Shown here: positions 36,958 through 46,508 of the stretch, piece by piece
Position numbering within the stretch: position 1 is the first letter of the stretch
Layout: every line of letters begins with the position of its first letter
DNA from: Candidatus Poseidoniales archaeon
Lineage (GTDB): Archaea; Thermoplasmatota; Poseidoniia; Poseidoniales; Thalassarchaeaceae
DNA: 64,000 nucleotides
NCBI GenBank assembly: GCA_012964335.1
Contig: DTUF01000024.1
Coordinates: 1-64,000, forward strand
Reading direction: 5' to 3'
Position numbers and translations under genes: made by a program
The notes under the pieces: model-generated
The model's input: only the letters and a program-made list of their open reading frames with translations
Databases searched by the model: none
Told to the model about the DNA's origin: nothing

Positions 36958-38136
36958 TTATTCAAGCCGCTGAACAGGCTGGTTTCGACCAATATATTTT
37001 GGCCGGTAAATAGGTACTCCTCGACCACCTCTTGCCTTACGCTCATCAAGAATTTGCGCACTAATCCCTGCAATTCTAGCCCATCCAAAGAAGGTAGTGA
37101 AATACTCTGGTTTATGGAATCCTACAGCGTGTAATAGTGTCCCTGATGCAACATCAACATTTGCAAAAGGGTTGCTTATTCTTGGGTTTTCACCGAGTAC
37201 TTTTGGTGCAATTTCCCTTAATACCTTCACGATTTTGAAATTATTATCGTCAGGACATATCTCTGAACCTAAAGCGATTTGAGCCGCTGCTCTAGGGTCT
37301 TCTGCCCTAAGCACTGCATGACCAAAACCGTAAACGGGGCGCTTAGCCGCTAATTCACTTCGAACGAACTTTTCCACCTTGTCAGGATCACTAGTACCAA
37401 TCCTCTGGATAAACTCAAGACACGACTGATTAGCTCTCCCGTGCAACGGGCCTGAAAGCGCATTCATTGCACTTGACATAGATGCGTAGAGACTAGCCTT
37501 ACCACTAGCCACACACTTTCCTGAAAAAGTGGATAGGTTACCACCACCATGGTCCATGTGCAAAACCAAGAAGGTACGAAGTACGCGAACCATATTGTCT
37601 GAATCTTCGCCTGATCTACCTAATAAATGGACGAAATTCTCAACCATGCCCCGTTCTGGCTCACTACCAGCTTCTGGCAATCCATGGCCACCGCGTAAAA
37701 GGAAGATTGTTGCCATTAACTCCGGCATTCTTGCAATTAAATTGAGTCCATCCTCTCTAACATCACCTGTTGTATCAGCAATCCCCAATGCTTGGATACC
37801 GAGGGCTAACCAATCCATTGGATGGCCACTCCCCGGAGTTAGCGATTCTAGAACTCGAAGTGTACCCGCAGGCATCTCTTCTGCTCGAGCCGACAAATCT
37901 TTGCGAAATTCTTGGGACTCATGACGATTTGGTAAGCGCTTTTCAAAAAGCAGAAAGATGATATCTTCTGGATCCATTTCGGCAAGGTCAGTAATTGGGT
38001 AGCCGACGTAATGAACTCCTTTTATTGTATCAACGAATGAAGTTCGGCAAGTGCCGACTGGAATACCTCGTAATCCAGTATCCAAGTGACTATCCTTAAC
38101 TTCAAACAATGTTGGTTCATCCTCACTGTCACTCAT
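36958..38136 (-). CDS. gltA: Citrate synthase
   Basis: This 392-residue enzyme joins oxaloacetate and acetyl-CoA to begin the citrate cycle. The active-site blocks are LHMDHGGGNLSTF, ALSGPLHGRANQ (catalytic His) and VYGFGHAVLRAEDPRA (second His), with a late WARIAGISAQILDERK containing the substrate arginine. Length and motifs match the short archaeal/type I form rather than a methylcitrate synthase, although the two are hard to separate by eye. A perfect anti-Shine-Dalgarno match precedes the ATG, suggesting strong leadered translation. The gene is convergent with the permuted GDPD. Confidence 0.92.
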   Translation of the reverse strand: MSDSEDEPTLFEVKDSHLDTGLRGIPVGTCRTSFVDTIKGVHYVGYPITDLAEMDPEDIIFLLFEKRLPNRHESQEFRKDLSARAEEMPAGTLRVLESLTPGSGHPMDWLALGIQALGIADTTGDVREDGLNLIARMPELMATIFLLRGGHGLPEAGSEPERGMVENFVHLLGRSGEDSDNMVRVLRTFLVLHMDHGGGNLSTFSGKCVASGKASLYASMSSAMNALSGPLHGRANQSCLEFIQRIGTSDPDKVEKFVRSELAAKRPVYGFGHAVLRAEDPRAAAQIALGSEICPDDNNFKIVKVLREIAPKVLGENPRISNPFANVDVASGTLLHAVGFHKPEYFTTFFGWARIAGISAQILDERKARGGRGVPIYRPKYIGRNQPVQRLE

Positions 38137-38142
38137 TTGGCA

Positions 38143-38152
38143 ATCACCTCCT
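38143..38152 (-). promoter_or_regulatory. Perfect ribosome binding site of citrate synthase
   Basis: On the reverse strand AGGAGGTGAT lies six bases before the ATG at 38136, an exact match to the consensus pairing partner of 16S rRNA. This contrasts with leaderless-looking genes such as acs and fixes the start. Confidence 0.7.
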
Positions 38153-38317
38153 CCGGGAATTCACCTCAGTCTAGTCATTGGTATAAGTGCAACGCAATGA
38201 GAATTCCAAAACGCATCAACTGAATTTATGAACACCAAGTAAAAAAAATATTTATTTTCACGGGATCATCATACACATAACAATTACAGCCACATAGCCA
38301 CCCCTGCACCTGAGAAC

Positions 38318-38797
38318 ATGTCTAGGTGGAAGCGAAGATTTGCCAGCCGAGAGGAGCCTTGGTGGGAGAGTGGTGTGAATTTCACTTGTCTTCCTGACTG
38401 TGGGCGCTGCTGTGATGAACCGGGCGGAATAGTGTATCTTTCCCGCGAAGATGCTGAAAGAATTGCTAATCATCTTGACATTAGTTTGAAACTATGGCTA
38501 ACAGAAAACTGTCGGACTAGTTTTGATGGAAGATTTGTGCTAGAGTCTAAACCAGAAGATGGACGTTGTATCTACTTAACAGGAGAGAAAACTTGTAGCA
38601 TTTATGAGGTGAAACCAGCTCAATGTTCAGCCTTCCCATTTTGGCGGGAAAATGTAGTTTCAGAGAGGGCTTGGGAGAAAACCAAAGCACTGTGCCCTGG
38701 TATAGACCACGATGATGCAATTGAAATTAATGGTAATTCAATCAAGTTGAATTTAGAAGCCGACCGAATCGCAGAAAAAGGATTCAGGTTCATTTGA
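38318..38797 (+). CDS. YkgJ-family cysteine cluster protein
   Basis: This 159-residue protein matches the YkgJ zinc- or iron-chelating family: CLPDCGRCCDEPGG near residue 27, GRCIYLTGEKTCSIYEVKPAQCSAFPFW in the middle and a last Cys in ALCPGI. The eight-cysteine spacing CxxxCxxCC...C...C...C...C is the family pattern. The metal and function of the family remain undefined. It is a lone gene next to the convergent DnaA-like ATPase gene (five bases between stops). Confidence 0.85.
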   Translation: MSRWKRRFASREEPWWESGVNFTCLPDCGRCCDEPGGIVYLSREDAERIANHLDISLKLWLTENCRTSFDGRFVLESKPEDGRCIYLTGEKTCSIYEVKPAQCSAFPFWRENVVSERAWEKTKALCPGIDHDDAIEINGNSIKLNLEADRIAEKGFRFI

Positions 38798-38802
38798 ACA
38801 AC

Positions 38803-40776
38803 TTAGATATCTCCTAAGTTGAATGATTGACTCATTTCTGAAGGGTCCGCTGTTCTCAGAATTACCACTGGGTGTAGTTGGGTCACAGGCACTAACAAAT
38901 CGTCTGCAGAAACTGATTCCTCATCAATATCCCAATCCGTTTCTGGAATGTATTCTTCTATCCCAACGGCCTCGTAAGGGCGCTCTGGCTTAGTCCTCGT
39001 TTTCAGAGATTCTCCTGCCCCTAACTTTGAAATGCGTGACAGTTTACGTTCAATTTCAAGCATTTTATCAGCCATTTCAACCAATTCCTTTGGCTCAGCA
39101 TTCTCAATTTTACTGGAAATGTCCTCCATCTGACCATGTAAGGAAAATAGCTCATCTTGATGCCGACGGAGTCTAGACTCTAACCGGTCAAGGAATCCTT
39201 CACTCGTCAATTCAATATTGGGAACTTCACCTCTCGGTTCTTCTAATGTTGTGGGAAGACCTGACAACTCAATCCTGTCACGAGCATCCTCTAGTGCACC
39301 TTTCTCACGGCCGAGGTGCCTTTCAATCAGTGAATCAACGGCATCTCTACTAGTATCTGGCATTAAATCTGGAGGCTGATAATCATCAACAATTGATTCT
39401 AATTCACTGATAATATCAACATTTGGTTGGCGCTCCTTTGGTAGTACATGGTCTAGCACCTCACGCACAATTCGCTGCCCAGTTCTCTCAGTATCCCAAG
39501 CAATTAGGCCATCATCACCCCGCATTACCAATTCTTCTCCTGAAAGTATTGTCTCAATATCGCCGACACCAAACGGCTCGGCCCCAGCCTCGATTGCTAG
39601 TGCTACCGCCTCAAAACCAGACTCCGCTACACTCCAATCTCTATCCGCTGCAACGGCAATTGCTCGCAATTGTTCGTCCGATAGAGGAAGACCCCTCACT
39701 AATGCTCGGTTTCTCATAAATAGAACCAATGTCATGACATCTGGATTATCAAGATTGACTTCAACGGATGACCTAAGTGCACCACCTAGTATCCCAGAAT
39801 AATTGCAGTTTTCACTAGAAGTGATTACCACTTGAACCCCAAAATTTAGACAACTGTCAATAATAATACCTAGGTTTTCTTCGCTATCTTCTCCAACCGA
39901 TTGAATATCATCAATAAGCAGTGTACTACAGCCCTGAACTGCATCTACCCAATCGTCAGATAACTGAGATGGAAATGAACTTCCAACAATGATTCGGACT
40001 TCGTCTTCAGGTGACCTAGTATGCATCGAGGAACCAATCGCTCTCAATAGATGACTTTTCCCCACACCCTCGCCTCCAAAGATGATGAGGGGATTTGCTC
40101 GCTCAGATGGGTGAGTTATCACCTCATTACCGGCAGTACTTGCCAATCGGTTGTTAGGCCCTACCTGCCAATTACTCCATGTGAAGTTTTGGTTAGGTGT
40201 GAAGATAGGTGGCCATCCAGGACGACCTATTGCAAGTTCTTCTGCAACCATCTTCAACGGTGATTCAACTGGTGGTGGAACTGCCCCAATAAGTTCAGAA
40301 TGATGCTGGCGAGCAGACTCAGTTGGTCTCACATGCCCTCTCTGCTTGGAGAGTACATCACGCCACAATGGTGTTGAGACGTTTCTTGTTTCCATATCTT
40401 CAACATCTGAGTTGACCCAGGCGGGAAAGTTTGGTTTAGTCGCTGATGGGGCTTGGTCAGTATCAATCATTGGCGCATCTGCTTCCACACCCTGCCGCAT
40501 TCTCTGAAGCCTTTGAGACGCAATGGTACCAAAATCACCAGCTCTCTTTTTGACTGCAGTTGATGTTGAATGTAAAAATGGCCCATCAAATGGATTCTCC
40601 ACAGGAGGTAATTCTCCCCTTCGAATATATTTCCCAAGTGATGCTTGAGGTGACTCTGTCTCTGAACTAGTCAACTCTGACTTTCGCTCTGACAATAACC
40701 GCTTGCTTTTCTCCAGTTGTTGTTGAAGAAGTGTTCGCCTAGCCATGCCATCCACCATATTTCCTAAATTTGCCAT
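38803..40776 (-). CDS. DnaA-like AAA+ ATPase (domain III only) with long helical flanks
   Basis: This is a protein of 657 residues. About 192-400 strongly resembles the AAA+ core of bacterial DnaA: FTWSNWQVGPNNRLASTAGN is laid out like the FxxFVxGPSNRxAxAAA entry of DnaA, then ANPLIIFGGEGVGKSHLLRAIG (Walker A 234-241), LLIDDIQSV (Walker B 286-292), VVITSSEN (sensor 1) and a box VII Arg (LRSSVEV, Arg335). The bacterial DNA-binding domain IV helix-turn-helix is absent. In its place are about 250 residues of acidic linker and a coiled coil (about 515-595). The N-terminal 190 residues are low complexity. It is the first of two genes in a head-to-tail pair with the DUF835 protein. Archaeal initiation normally uses Orc1/Cdc6, so its role is unknown. 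Confidence 0.75.
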   Translation of the reverse strand: MANLGNMVDGMARRTLLQQQLEKSKRLLSERKSELTSSETESPQASLGKYIRRGELPPVENPFDGPFLHSTSTAVKKRAGDFGTIASQRLQRMRQGVEADAPMIDTDQAPSATKPNFPAWVNSDVEDMETRNVSTPLWRDVLSKQRGHVRPTESARQHHSELIGAVPPPVESPLKMVAEELAIGRPGWPPIFTPNQNFTWSNWQVGPNNRLASTAGNEVITHPSERANPLIIFGGEGVGKSHLLRAIGSSMHTRSPEDEVRIIVGSSFPSQLSDDWVDAVQGCSTLLIDDIQSVGEDSEENLGIIIDSCLNFGVQVVITSSENCNYSGILGGALRSSVEVNLDNPDVMTLVLFMRNRALVRGLPLSDEQLRAIAVAADRDWSVAESGFEAVALAIEAGAEPFGVGDIETILSGEELVMRGDDGLIAWDTERTGQRIVREVLDHVLPKERQPNVDIISELESIVDDYQPPDLMPDTSRDAVDSLIERHLGREKGALEDARDRIELSGLPTTLEEPRGEVPNIELTSEGFLDRLESRLRRHQDELFSLHGQMEDISSKIENAEPKELVEMADKMLEIERKLSRISKLGAGESLKTRTKPERPYEAVGIEEYIPETDWDIDEESVSADDLLVPVTQLHPVVILRTADPSEMSQSFNLGDI

Positions 40777-40800
40777 TAATTTTCAATCATACTAGGATAA

Positions 40801-43227
40801 TTAACCCTCGAAGTCATTCAACATTGATTCTATTTTTTTAATCTGTTCAAATTGAATAAGTTGAGCACGATATTTGACAGCAACCGTTGAATCAATTACT
40901 GAACGATTTTCTTGGATATTAATTCGGTTGATTAAATCATTTACCATCACTGATTTCTTCTCTAATTCAGTAAGCAGTTTCAATCCCTCCTTTGAGTTAG
41001 CCTCTATGCGGTCAACAAGTTGACGAATTGGGTGGCCTTTATCAGCCAAACTATTGATTCTCTCTAGAATCTTCAAGTCAATACCAGATCGCTTAACCAT
41101 TTGTTTTCGGTCGGCATAAAGAGCTTCTAATTCGGAGCCAACCAACATTTGGGTAAGAGTCTTCGACTTCTGAATTCGGATAGCTGATTCTCTAGCAAGT
41201 GGATTGGTTACCAAATCAGGCGTAATTGCTGTTGGGGCTTCTTCTGAAGCGCTAACCACAGCAGCACCCCATTGACGAGTATTAACACCAGAAATTGAAG
41301 AGGTTTTGGAGGATTTCACACCATGACGTAGAGACCTTGAATTGTCAACAGCTGCACTCATACCCCGGGTCTCAAGCACCTCCCAGTTTCTCTCTTCATT
41401 AGTTTCCCATTCACCAACTTCTCTAAATGCATCTTTCTTGTAATTCAGGGCAGTTACCGACCTATCTATAGCCTCGTAGCCTGAATCTACTAATTGCCCT
41501 TCAAATTGCTTACTATTTGCTGCTGCATAATGCATTGATGCCTTTTCAAATTGTAATATGTCAGGTTTTTGCGGTACACTAACTCGTCTCTTTTGTTTAC
41601 TACGATAGTTTACTGTCGGTTGGTTTGGCCGAGCATATTCAGGTTCAACCTCAGGCTCAGAGGAATCAGCATCCTCTACAACCTCAGTTTCCACAATTTC
41701 CTCAGAAGTGATATCAGAAGAATCAGGGGCATCTACATCAAGAGTTGAAGCATTTTCTTGGGGAGTGGTGGTTGACTCATCATCCATGTTAGCCGATGGG
41801 GCCGTTGCCCAACTTGGAAGGGCGAAATCTCCTTCTTCATCATCAGCAGTTACTGTGGATTCTAGAGGTTCATCATTTGAGGTAGTATCATCTGAAGATA
41901 TTGGTTCAGGTTCAACTTCTGACCTCATCTCATCAAGTAAAGAGGCCGCTGAAAATGAGGTTTCTGGTTGAGTAAACTGAGCCGATGAGGCACCGCTGTT
42001 TGATTCATCTTTTGTTGGTGAATCTTGGGTTTGCTCCACAGTTGAAAGAAGTCTGGTTGCTGCGTCCTTGAACTCACCTTCAGCCTCACTTACAATATCG
42101 ATTCTTTGCGGTTCTGGAATACTTAATGACTCAGTTTCTTGGCAGAACCGATGGCCTTCAACAACTGCTGGTCTCTGAGCCCATTCACCGATTGTACCAG
42201 CACTAATTTGGTCACATTCTCGCAACAATAGTGAACGCTCACGCTGGTCCCAAACATCAAAATCAGCGGGAATTAACACCATATTATTGGAAGTTTGAAT
42301 ACCATCAAATAAATTACGTAGCATACCTATCAAACGGCTAAAGCCGTGGATTCCACTAAGATATTCAACCCCATCTAGAATAATGACTGCCCTTGATGAA
42401 CCCCATAGAAACTGATCGCATTCTCTACGAATTTCTTCCAATCCTGGATTAACAGTTCGCACCCCTTCAACTTCTCTTTCACTAAGCCAACGACATACTG
42501 AAATTGGTAATCCGAAGTCATCAGAAATACGCTGAGGCGGGCTACGAGATATCACCATAACAGGATGGCCGATTGAAGCAAGATGTGTTGCAACTGTGAA
42601 CACAGAATCAGGTATCTGTTCATCAATTATGTAACTACAACCGGCTTCAAATTCTTCCCCGGGAATATATTCAATAATATCAGCAACATCATCTGCCTCA
42701 GAATCTTCTTCGTCATCATCTAGGGTTTTCTCAGTCATCGTCCATTCCCGATTACGTTTTGAACGCCACCAATCAGAATCTCGCTTTGTATTCGTTATCC
42801 ATCCCTCTACTTTCTTGTCAGCGTGGGTATCTGAACCAGCAAAATGCAACTTAGCCTCTGGATGCAAGTCAGCAATCAATCCAAGATCAACATCAGTATG
42901 AACTGAAATCCGTGAATCATCTGCTGCAGCGCAGTCCCTCAACTCTTCCAATGCATTATGGCCCATCAACAATTCAGTAGACTCAAACAGAGCCATTTCA
43001 GGTGCACCATCTGAAATCACAAGTTGAGCAATGCTTACTGGATTGGTTGGTTGTTGAATCCTAATATAACCACTACTACCTTCTTTATCAAAGTCAATCA
43101 AGAGCAACTCAAGCACCCCTGAACCACCTCTACGCACCTCCTTGGTGATACCCTTCGGTAGTTCAGCCACGGCAATCCTCGCCCCTCGTCTTGCTTGACC
43201 CCCTCTTGAACGTGGCCCTTCACGCAC
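40801..43227 (-). CDS. DUF835-domain protein with N-terminal beta domain and long disordered C-terminal region
   Basis: This is a protein of 808 residues. About 30-130 is a beta-rich module (GVLELLLIDFDKEGSSGYIR, ISDGAPEMALFESTELLMGH) resembling archaeal DUF2226-like modules. About 195-340 carries the DUF835 pattern, a RecA/KaiC-like fold without a P-loop: GCSYIIDEQIPDSVF, VMVISRSPPQ, ICRWLSE-type strands, RAVIILDGVEYLSGIHGFSRLIG and VLIPADFDVWDQRERSLLLREC. About 400-560 is acidic and Ser-rich; the remainder is helical. The start is GTG at 43227; GTG at 43170, seven bases after a GAGG site, is a serious alternative. It lies 24 bases upstream of the DnaA-like gene and is probably its operon partner. 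Confidence 0.65.
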   Translation of the reverse strand: MREGPRSRGGQARRGARIAVAELPKGITKEVRRGGSGVLELLLIDFDKEGSSGYIRIQQPTNPVSIAQLVISDGAPEMALFESTELLMGHNALEELRDCAAADDSRISVHTDVDLGLIADLHPEAKLHFAGSDTHADKKVEGWITNTKRDSDWWRSKRNREWTMTEKTLDDDEEDSEADDVADIIEYIPGEEFEAGCSYIIDEQIPDSVFTVATHLASIGHPVMVISRSPPQRISDDFGLPISVCRWLSEREVEGVRTVNPGLEEIRRECDQFLWGSSRAVIILDGVEYLSGIHGFSRLIGMLRNLFDGIQTSNNMVLIPADFDVWDQRERSLLLRECDQISAGTIGEWAQRPAVVEGHRFCQETESLSIPEPQRIDIVSEAEGEFKDAATRLLSTVEQTQDSPTKDESNSGASSAQFTQPETSFSAASLLDEMRSEVEPEPISSDDTTSNDEPLESTVTADDEEGDFALPSWATAPSANMDDESTTTPQENASTLDVDAPDSSDITSEEIVETEVVEDADSSEPEVEPEYARPNQPTVNYRSKQKRRVSVPQKPDILQFEKASMHYAAANSKQFEGQLVDSGYEAIDRSVTALNYKKDAFREVGEWETNEERNWEVLETRGMSAAVDNSRSLRHGVKSSKTSSISGVNTRQWGAAVVSASEEAPTAITPDLVTNPLARESAIRIQKSKTLTQMLVGSELEALYADRKQMVKRSGIDLKILERINSLADKGHPIRQLVDRIEANSKEGLKLLTELEKKSVMVNDLINRINIQENRSVIDSTVAVKYRAQLIQFEQIKKIESMLNDFEG

Positions 43228-43342
43228 GCGTACTATGGCCGATTCGCCAACTTACCTCAAATCACCGACCGAACACAGAGGACCTGCAATAATAGCAAAA
43301 AAACAAAGTTATTGGTTAGTGAATATATTCACTAGGGTAGGA

Positions 43343-43774
43343 TTATTTTTCAGATATGCCAAGAATTTGGTGCCCGCGGCCAAACCAGCCCCAACCCTCT
43401 ACCACCCAGAGATAAAGCTGATTCAAAGTTTCATCATCTACCCCTGCTTTCTTAGCAACTTGCTTGATTAATTTCATCTCTTCATCAGTGTATTTGCCAT
43501 CGCACGCAGCCATCAATATTGTGTCACGCAGGAGAAGTTTTACGCTATCTGCTGAAAGTGCTTCAAGATGATATTCAATATCTATCCATTCCCCAACGAT
43601 TTCACTAAGCCTTTCTCTAACATCTCTTTGGTAAAGTAGAGAGGCTACTCGGGACTCATAAGCGCTCATTTCCTCAGGTGAAAATTCCCCATCACAAGTT
43701 GCTGCAACTGCCAATATAGTGGCATATGAAATAGCCTCATCGCCATCCATTTCCAACAAAGAATCAGGGAGCAT
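43343..43774 (-). CDS. TerB-like protein
   Basis: This 143-residue acidic all-helical protein resembles the TerB/DjlA N-terminal fold: ATILAVAATCDGEFSPEEMSAYESR and TILMAACDGKYTDEEMKLIKQVAKKAGVDDETLNQL are the two DGxxxxEE units typical of that fold, which is thought to bind metal or membranes. The tellurite label of the family is historical and does not imply tellurite resistance. The start may be ATG 43774 or 43750. It lies upstream of the DUF835 gene on the same strand, with a gap of 115 bases, so co-regulation is possible but unproven. Confidence 0.6.
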   Translation of the reverse strand: MLPDSLLEMDGDEAISYATILAVAATCDGEFSPEEMSAYESRVASLLYQRDVRERLSEIVGEWIDIEYHLEALSADSVKLLLRDTILMAACDGKYTDEEMKLIKQVAKKAGVDDETLNQLYLWVVEGWGWFGRGHQILGISEK

Positions 43775-43871
43775 TGCTTAGCGGAGAACCTGTAACTGTC
43801 TTGAATACTCCCTTGCCAATTTTAACATTGATATCTTGATGTAAAGACAAAATCACTCAATCTCACGAAAA

Positions 43872-44600
43872 TTGGATGAAGTAAGCCCTCTTACGGTTGC
43901 TATGGATGACCTACCAGATGATGCGGTCTCATGGTCGGTTAATACTGAAATTGCCAAAGTTCAAAGACAAAATATGTACAATGCAGTGATTTTTGCAATT
44001 GCAGGGTTTATTGCAATACTGATTTGTTTCAAAGTCCTATCTTTTATTGGTTTGGATAATTGGATTGGCCTTTTGATTATTACCTCAGTTATCGCCTTCT
44101 TATTATGGAAGGAACTTTTCAGAAATATCAGAAAAATGACACTTCTGAACTTGGTTGCAATTGGAACCGGACACCCGTGGCATCCCAGTGAAGTTATGGA
44201 AAACAACTCAGTTTTCGTATCGGATGGTGATTCCTGGTACCTAATCCCACCCAAGGTTCGTATCTCACCTCAATCCGGGTCAGGAAATGAGAGTACTGTT
44301 CTGAAGAGAAATGACATGGATGGAAAAATTATTTTGCGATGGCAACAACCACCTGACTCAATAACTCAAGGTGTGGTATCCCTGATTAATCAGGCTCTTT
44401 CTTTCCGTGATGCCCAAGAAAGGGATTTGGACTCAGAAGACCCTATTGAAAGTGCGAGAGAGAGAGAAGATTTGGAGTTTTACCCTGTAGAGAGGGTATG
44501 GCAAGAAACAACACAGGGCTCTTTAGCACCGGAACCAGGGGCATTACTTCGCAAGATGAGGAAACATAGTTCTGAAATCATCAAGAAAGATGATGAATAG
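43872..44600 (+). CDS. Two-helix membrane protein, unknown
   Basis: I do not recognise this 242-residue protein. Two adjacent hydrophobic helices (about 38-58 and 62-82) are followed by a soluble domain (about 95-175) with beta-like stretches (LVAIGTGHPWHP, NSVFVSDGDSWYLIPPKVRI, KIILRWQQPPDSI), then an acidic/basic charged end. The start may be TTG at 43872 or ATG at 43902, the latter giving MDDLPDDAV. The gene at 44627 follows by 26 bases on the same strand and also encodes a membrane protein, so they may form a pair. Confidence 0.5.
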   Translation: MDEVSPLTVAMDDLPDDAVSWSVNTEIAKVQRQNMYNAVIFAIAGFIAILICFKVLSFIGLDNWIGLLIITSVIAFLLWKELFRNIRKMTLLNLVAIGTGHPWHPSEVMENNSVFVSDGDSWYLIPPKVRISPQSGSGNESTVLKRNDMDGKIILRWQQPPDSITQGVVSLINQALSFRDAQERDLDSEDPIESAREREDLEFYPVERVWQETTQGSLAPEPGALLRKMRKHSSEIIKKDDE

Positions 44601-44626
44601 TAATTCTCACACTCCATAAAAAGTGA

Positions 44627-45244
44627 ATGTTAATGCGGTTCAGCCAGCAGCGGCAAAATATGGAATCGTGGCGCCAGCGCTTGGAGTCGCTTGATGAACG
44701 CCAAACCGAGATGCTTCTTGGCTCTCCAATGTCACAACGTTTTGCTACTTGGCCGCTTTCAATCAGCCATCCAGCAATTGTTGGCGCATTCTATGGTCTA
44801 CTACTAATTGCTGCCTTGATAATACCAATTGGATATCACAACTCTTGGAATATTGAGGATTGGTTTAGAGAAGTTTCCTTCATGGGTTTGAGTATCGCTC
44901 TTGGATTAGCATTAGCAGGACAAATTTCGTCCCTAATTAGCAAATTTTTCCAGCGCCCACCCATCACACCACCACGAGCAGTGCTGTTCACCATGCCTTT
45001 CGCCGGATTCGTTATCTTGTTAGGTAGTTGGATGAACCTTGTCCCACAAATCCCTGAGTTGTTAGCGTGGTTGCTAATGCTTGCACCGGGGCCAATTTAT
45101 GTGCATCTTTCTTGGGCTCCTCGACACAGGATGCTTACAATGTTAGAAGATGGAAAAGATCCGTTTGGGCCATCAAGAGTTGAAATTGGGCAAATGGAAA
45201 AGGAACAAGAACTTGTAGATGCTGTGAACGCCATTGATGATTAA
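44627..45244 (+). CDS. Four-helix membrane protein, unknown
   Basis: A protein of 205 residues with an amphipathic charged N-terminus (about 1-35, Gln/Arg rich) followed by four hydrophobic helices (about 47-67, 85-105, 120-140, 145-162) and a cytoplasmic acidic tail. I find no family motif. It is close behind the two-helix gene and converges on kbl with four bases between stops. Starts at 44627 and 44633 are equally likely. Confidence 0.5.
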   Translation: MLMRFSQQRQNMESWRQRLESLDERQTEMLLGSPMSQRFATWPLSISHPAIVGAFYGLLLIAALIIPIGYHNSWNIEDWFREVSFMGLSIALGLALAGQISSLISKFFQRPPITPPRAVLFTMPFAGFVILLGSWMNLVPQIPELLAWLLMLAPGPIYVHLSWAPRHRMLTMLEDGKDPFGPSRVEIGQMEKEQELVDAVNAIDD

Positions 45245-45248
45245 ATTA

Positions 45249-46430
45249 TCAAATTAGGTTAACAATTTTACCAGCGGTTTCGTAAGCGATTAGAATCTCA
45301 TCTAATTGGCCCTCTGTTAATCCAGTTGACAATTGATTGCGGACCCTCGCTTTATCTCGCGCTACCATCGGGAAGACAATCGCGCCAACAACAACACCGA
45401 GTTTGCGCATCTCATCAGACAATTGCTTCGCAACTGAAGATTCGCCACACATTACAGGAATTATCGGAGTTGTTGACATTCCTAAATCGAAGCCAAGCGA
45501 TTCCATTTCTCGCCGGAATCTATCGGTATTTTCCCACAACCTAGCATGGTGCTCTGGCTCATCCATCAACACCTCTACAGCTGCCTTTTGAGCCGCCGCA
45601 ATACCAGGTGGTTGACTGCCCGACAGCAACCAAGAACGTGAGTGATTTAATGCATGATTGCGGACCTGTTCGCTACCCGCAACTATTCCTCCTTGAACAC
45701 CTAGAGCCTTGGAGAAAGACCCAATCTCAAAGTCAACTCGTCCCTGTAATTTGAAATGGTCAACAATGCCAGCGCCTCGGTCACCAAGAACGCCCTCACC
45801 ATGACAATCGTCTACGAACACCATTGCCCCATGCTCCTCGGCAAGTGCAGTTATTTCGTCAAGTGGTGCAACATCCCCATCCATGGAAAATACCCCATCC
45901 GTAATGATTAGTTTCCGCTCGCTTCCGGAGTTCTGACGAAGAACTTCTTCTAATGCAGCAACATCGTTGTGTGGGTAAACTGCCCGGCTTGCCTTGGTTA
46001 GGCGTACACCGTCAATTATAGATCCGTGATTTAGTTCATCTGAGATGATAACATCCTCTTTCCCGGTCACCAAAGTTGGGATGAGTCCAACGTTTGCAGT
46101 ATATCCTGATGAGTAGATAAGAGAGGCTTCAACTCCTTTGAATTCAGCGACCTTTTTTTCTGCTTCAAGGTGAATATCCATAGTGCCACTGATAGCCCTT
46201 ACTGAACCGCTTCCAGCGCCGTATTTTTTGGTCGCTTCCACTGCCGCAGCAATGACTTTTGGATGGGTTGTCAAATTGAGGTAATTGTTTGCTGAGAGCA
46301 TAATCATCTCTTTTCCATCAACTGTACAACTAGGCGTACTGGCTGATTCTAGAGTTGGTGGTTCCCACAGTAGATTTTGCGATTTCAGCGTTTCAAAACG
46401 CTCGCGCATCCAAGGAATATCTCTCGCCAT
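45249..46430 (-). CDS. kbl: 2-amino-3-ketobutyrate CoA ligase (glycine C-acetyltransferase)
   Basis: This 393-residue PLP enzyme of the alpha-oxoamine synthase family cleaves 2-amino-3-oxobutyrate with CoA to glycine and acetyl-CoA in threonine breakdown. Signature pieces are SANNYLNLTTHPKVIAAA, YGAGSGSVRAISGTMDIH, HGSIIDGVRL, FVDDCHGEGVLGDRGAG and GSFSKALGVQGG with the PLP lysine. Kbl is preferred over the related biotin enzyme BioF by its ANNYL start and length; threonine dehydrogenase is not in the window. Its product glycine would feed the gcvT system. An etfAB/gcdH block lies directly upstream on the same strand. Confidence 0.85.
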   Translation of the reverse strand: MARDIPWMRERFETLKSQNLLWEPPTLESASTPSCTVDGKEMIMLSANNYLNLTTHPKVIAAAVEATKKYGAGSGSVRAISGTMDIHLEAEKKVAEFKGVEASLIYSSGYTANVGLIPTLVTGKEDVIISDELNHGSIIDGVRLTKASRAVYPHNDVAALEEVLRQNSGSERKLIITDGVFSMDGDVAPLDEITALAEEHGAMVFVDDCHGEGVLGDRGAGIVDHFKLQGRVDFEIGSFSKALGVQGGIVAGSEQVRNHALNHSRSWLLSGSQPPGIAAAQKAAVEVLMDEPEHHARLWENTDRFRREMESLGFDLGMSTTPIIPVMCGESSVAKQLSDEMRKLGVVVGAIVFPMVARDKARVRNQLSTGLTEGQLDEILIAYETAGKIVNLI

Positions 46431-46508
46431 TAAGTGGGCAACTGCGCGCCCACTTCTTTTTGATTGCGCACACTAACTCAGGTATCTACAAGTAGATAAT
46501 TTTCTTCT

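Noticed and set aside
36886-37134. Second-frame continuation after CHRG in the GDPD gene, suggesting a frameshifted second domain
   Set aside because: The other frame gives WENHILIKG and quickly enters the convergent citrate synthase; no PENT-like continuation follows, so permutation is preferred.
43343-43774. Tellurite resistance gene
   Set aside because: Only the TerB-like helical fold is visible and no other ter genes are present; the name does not indicate the function.
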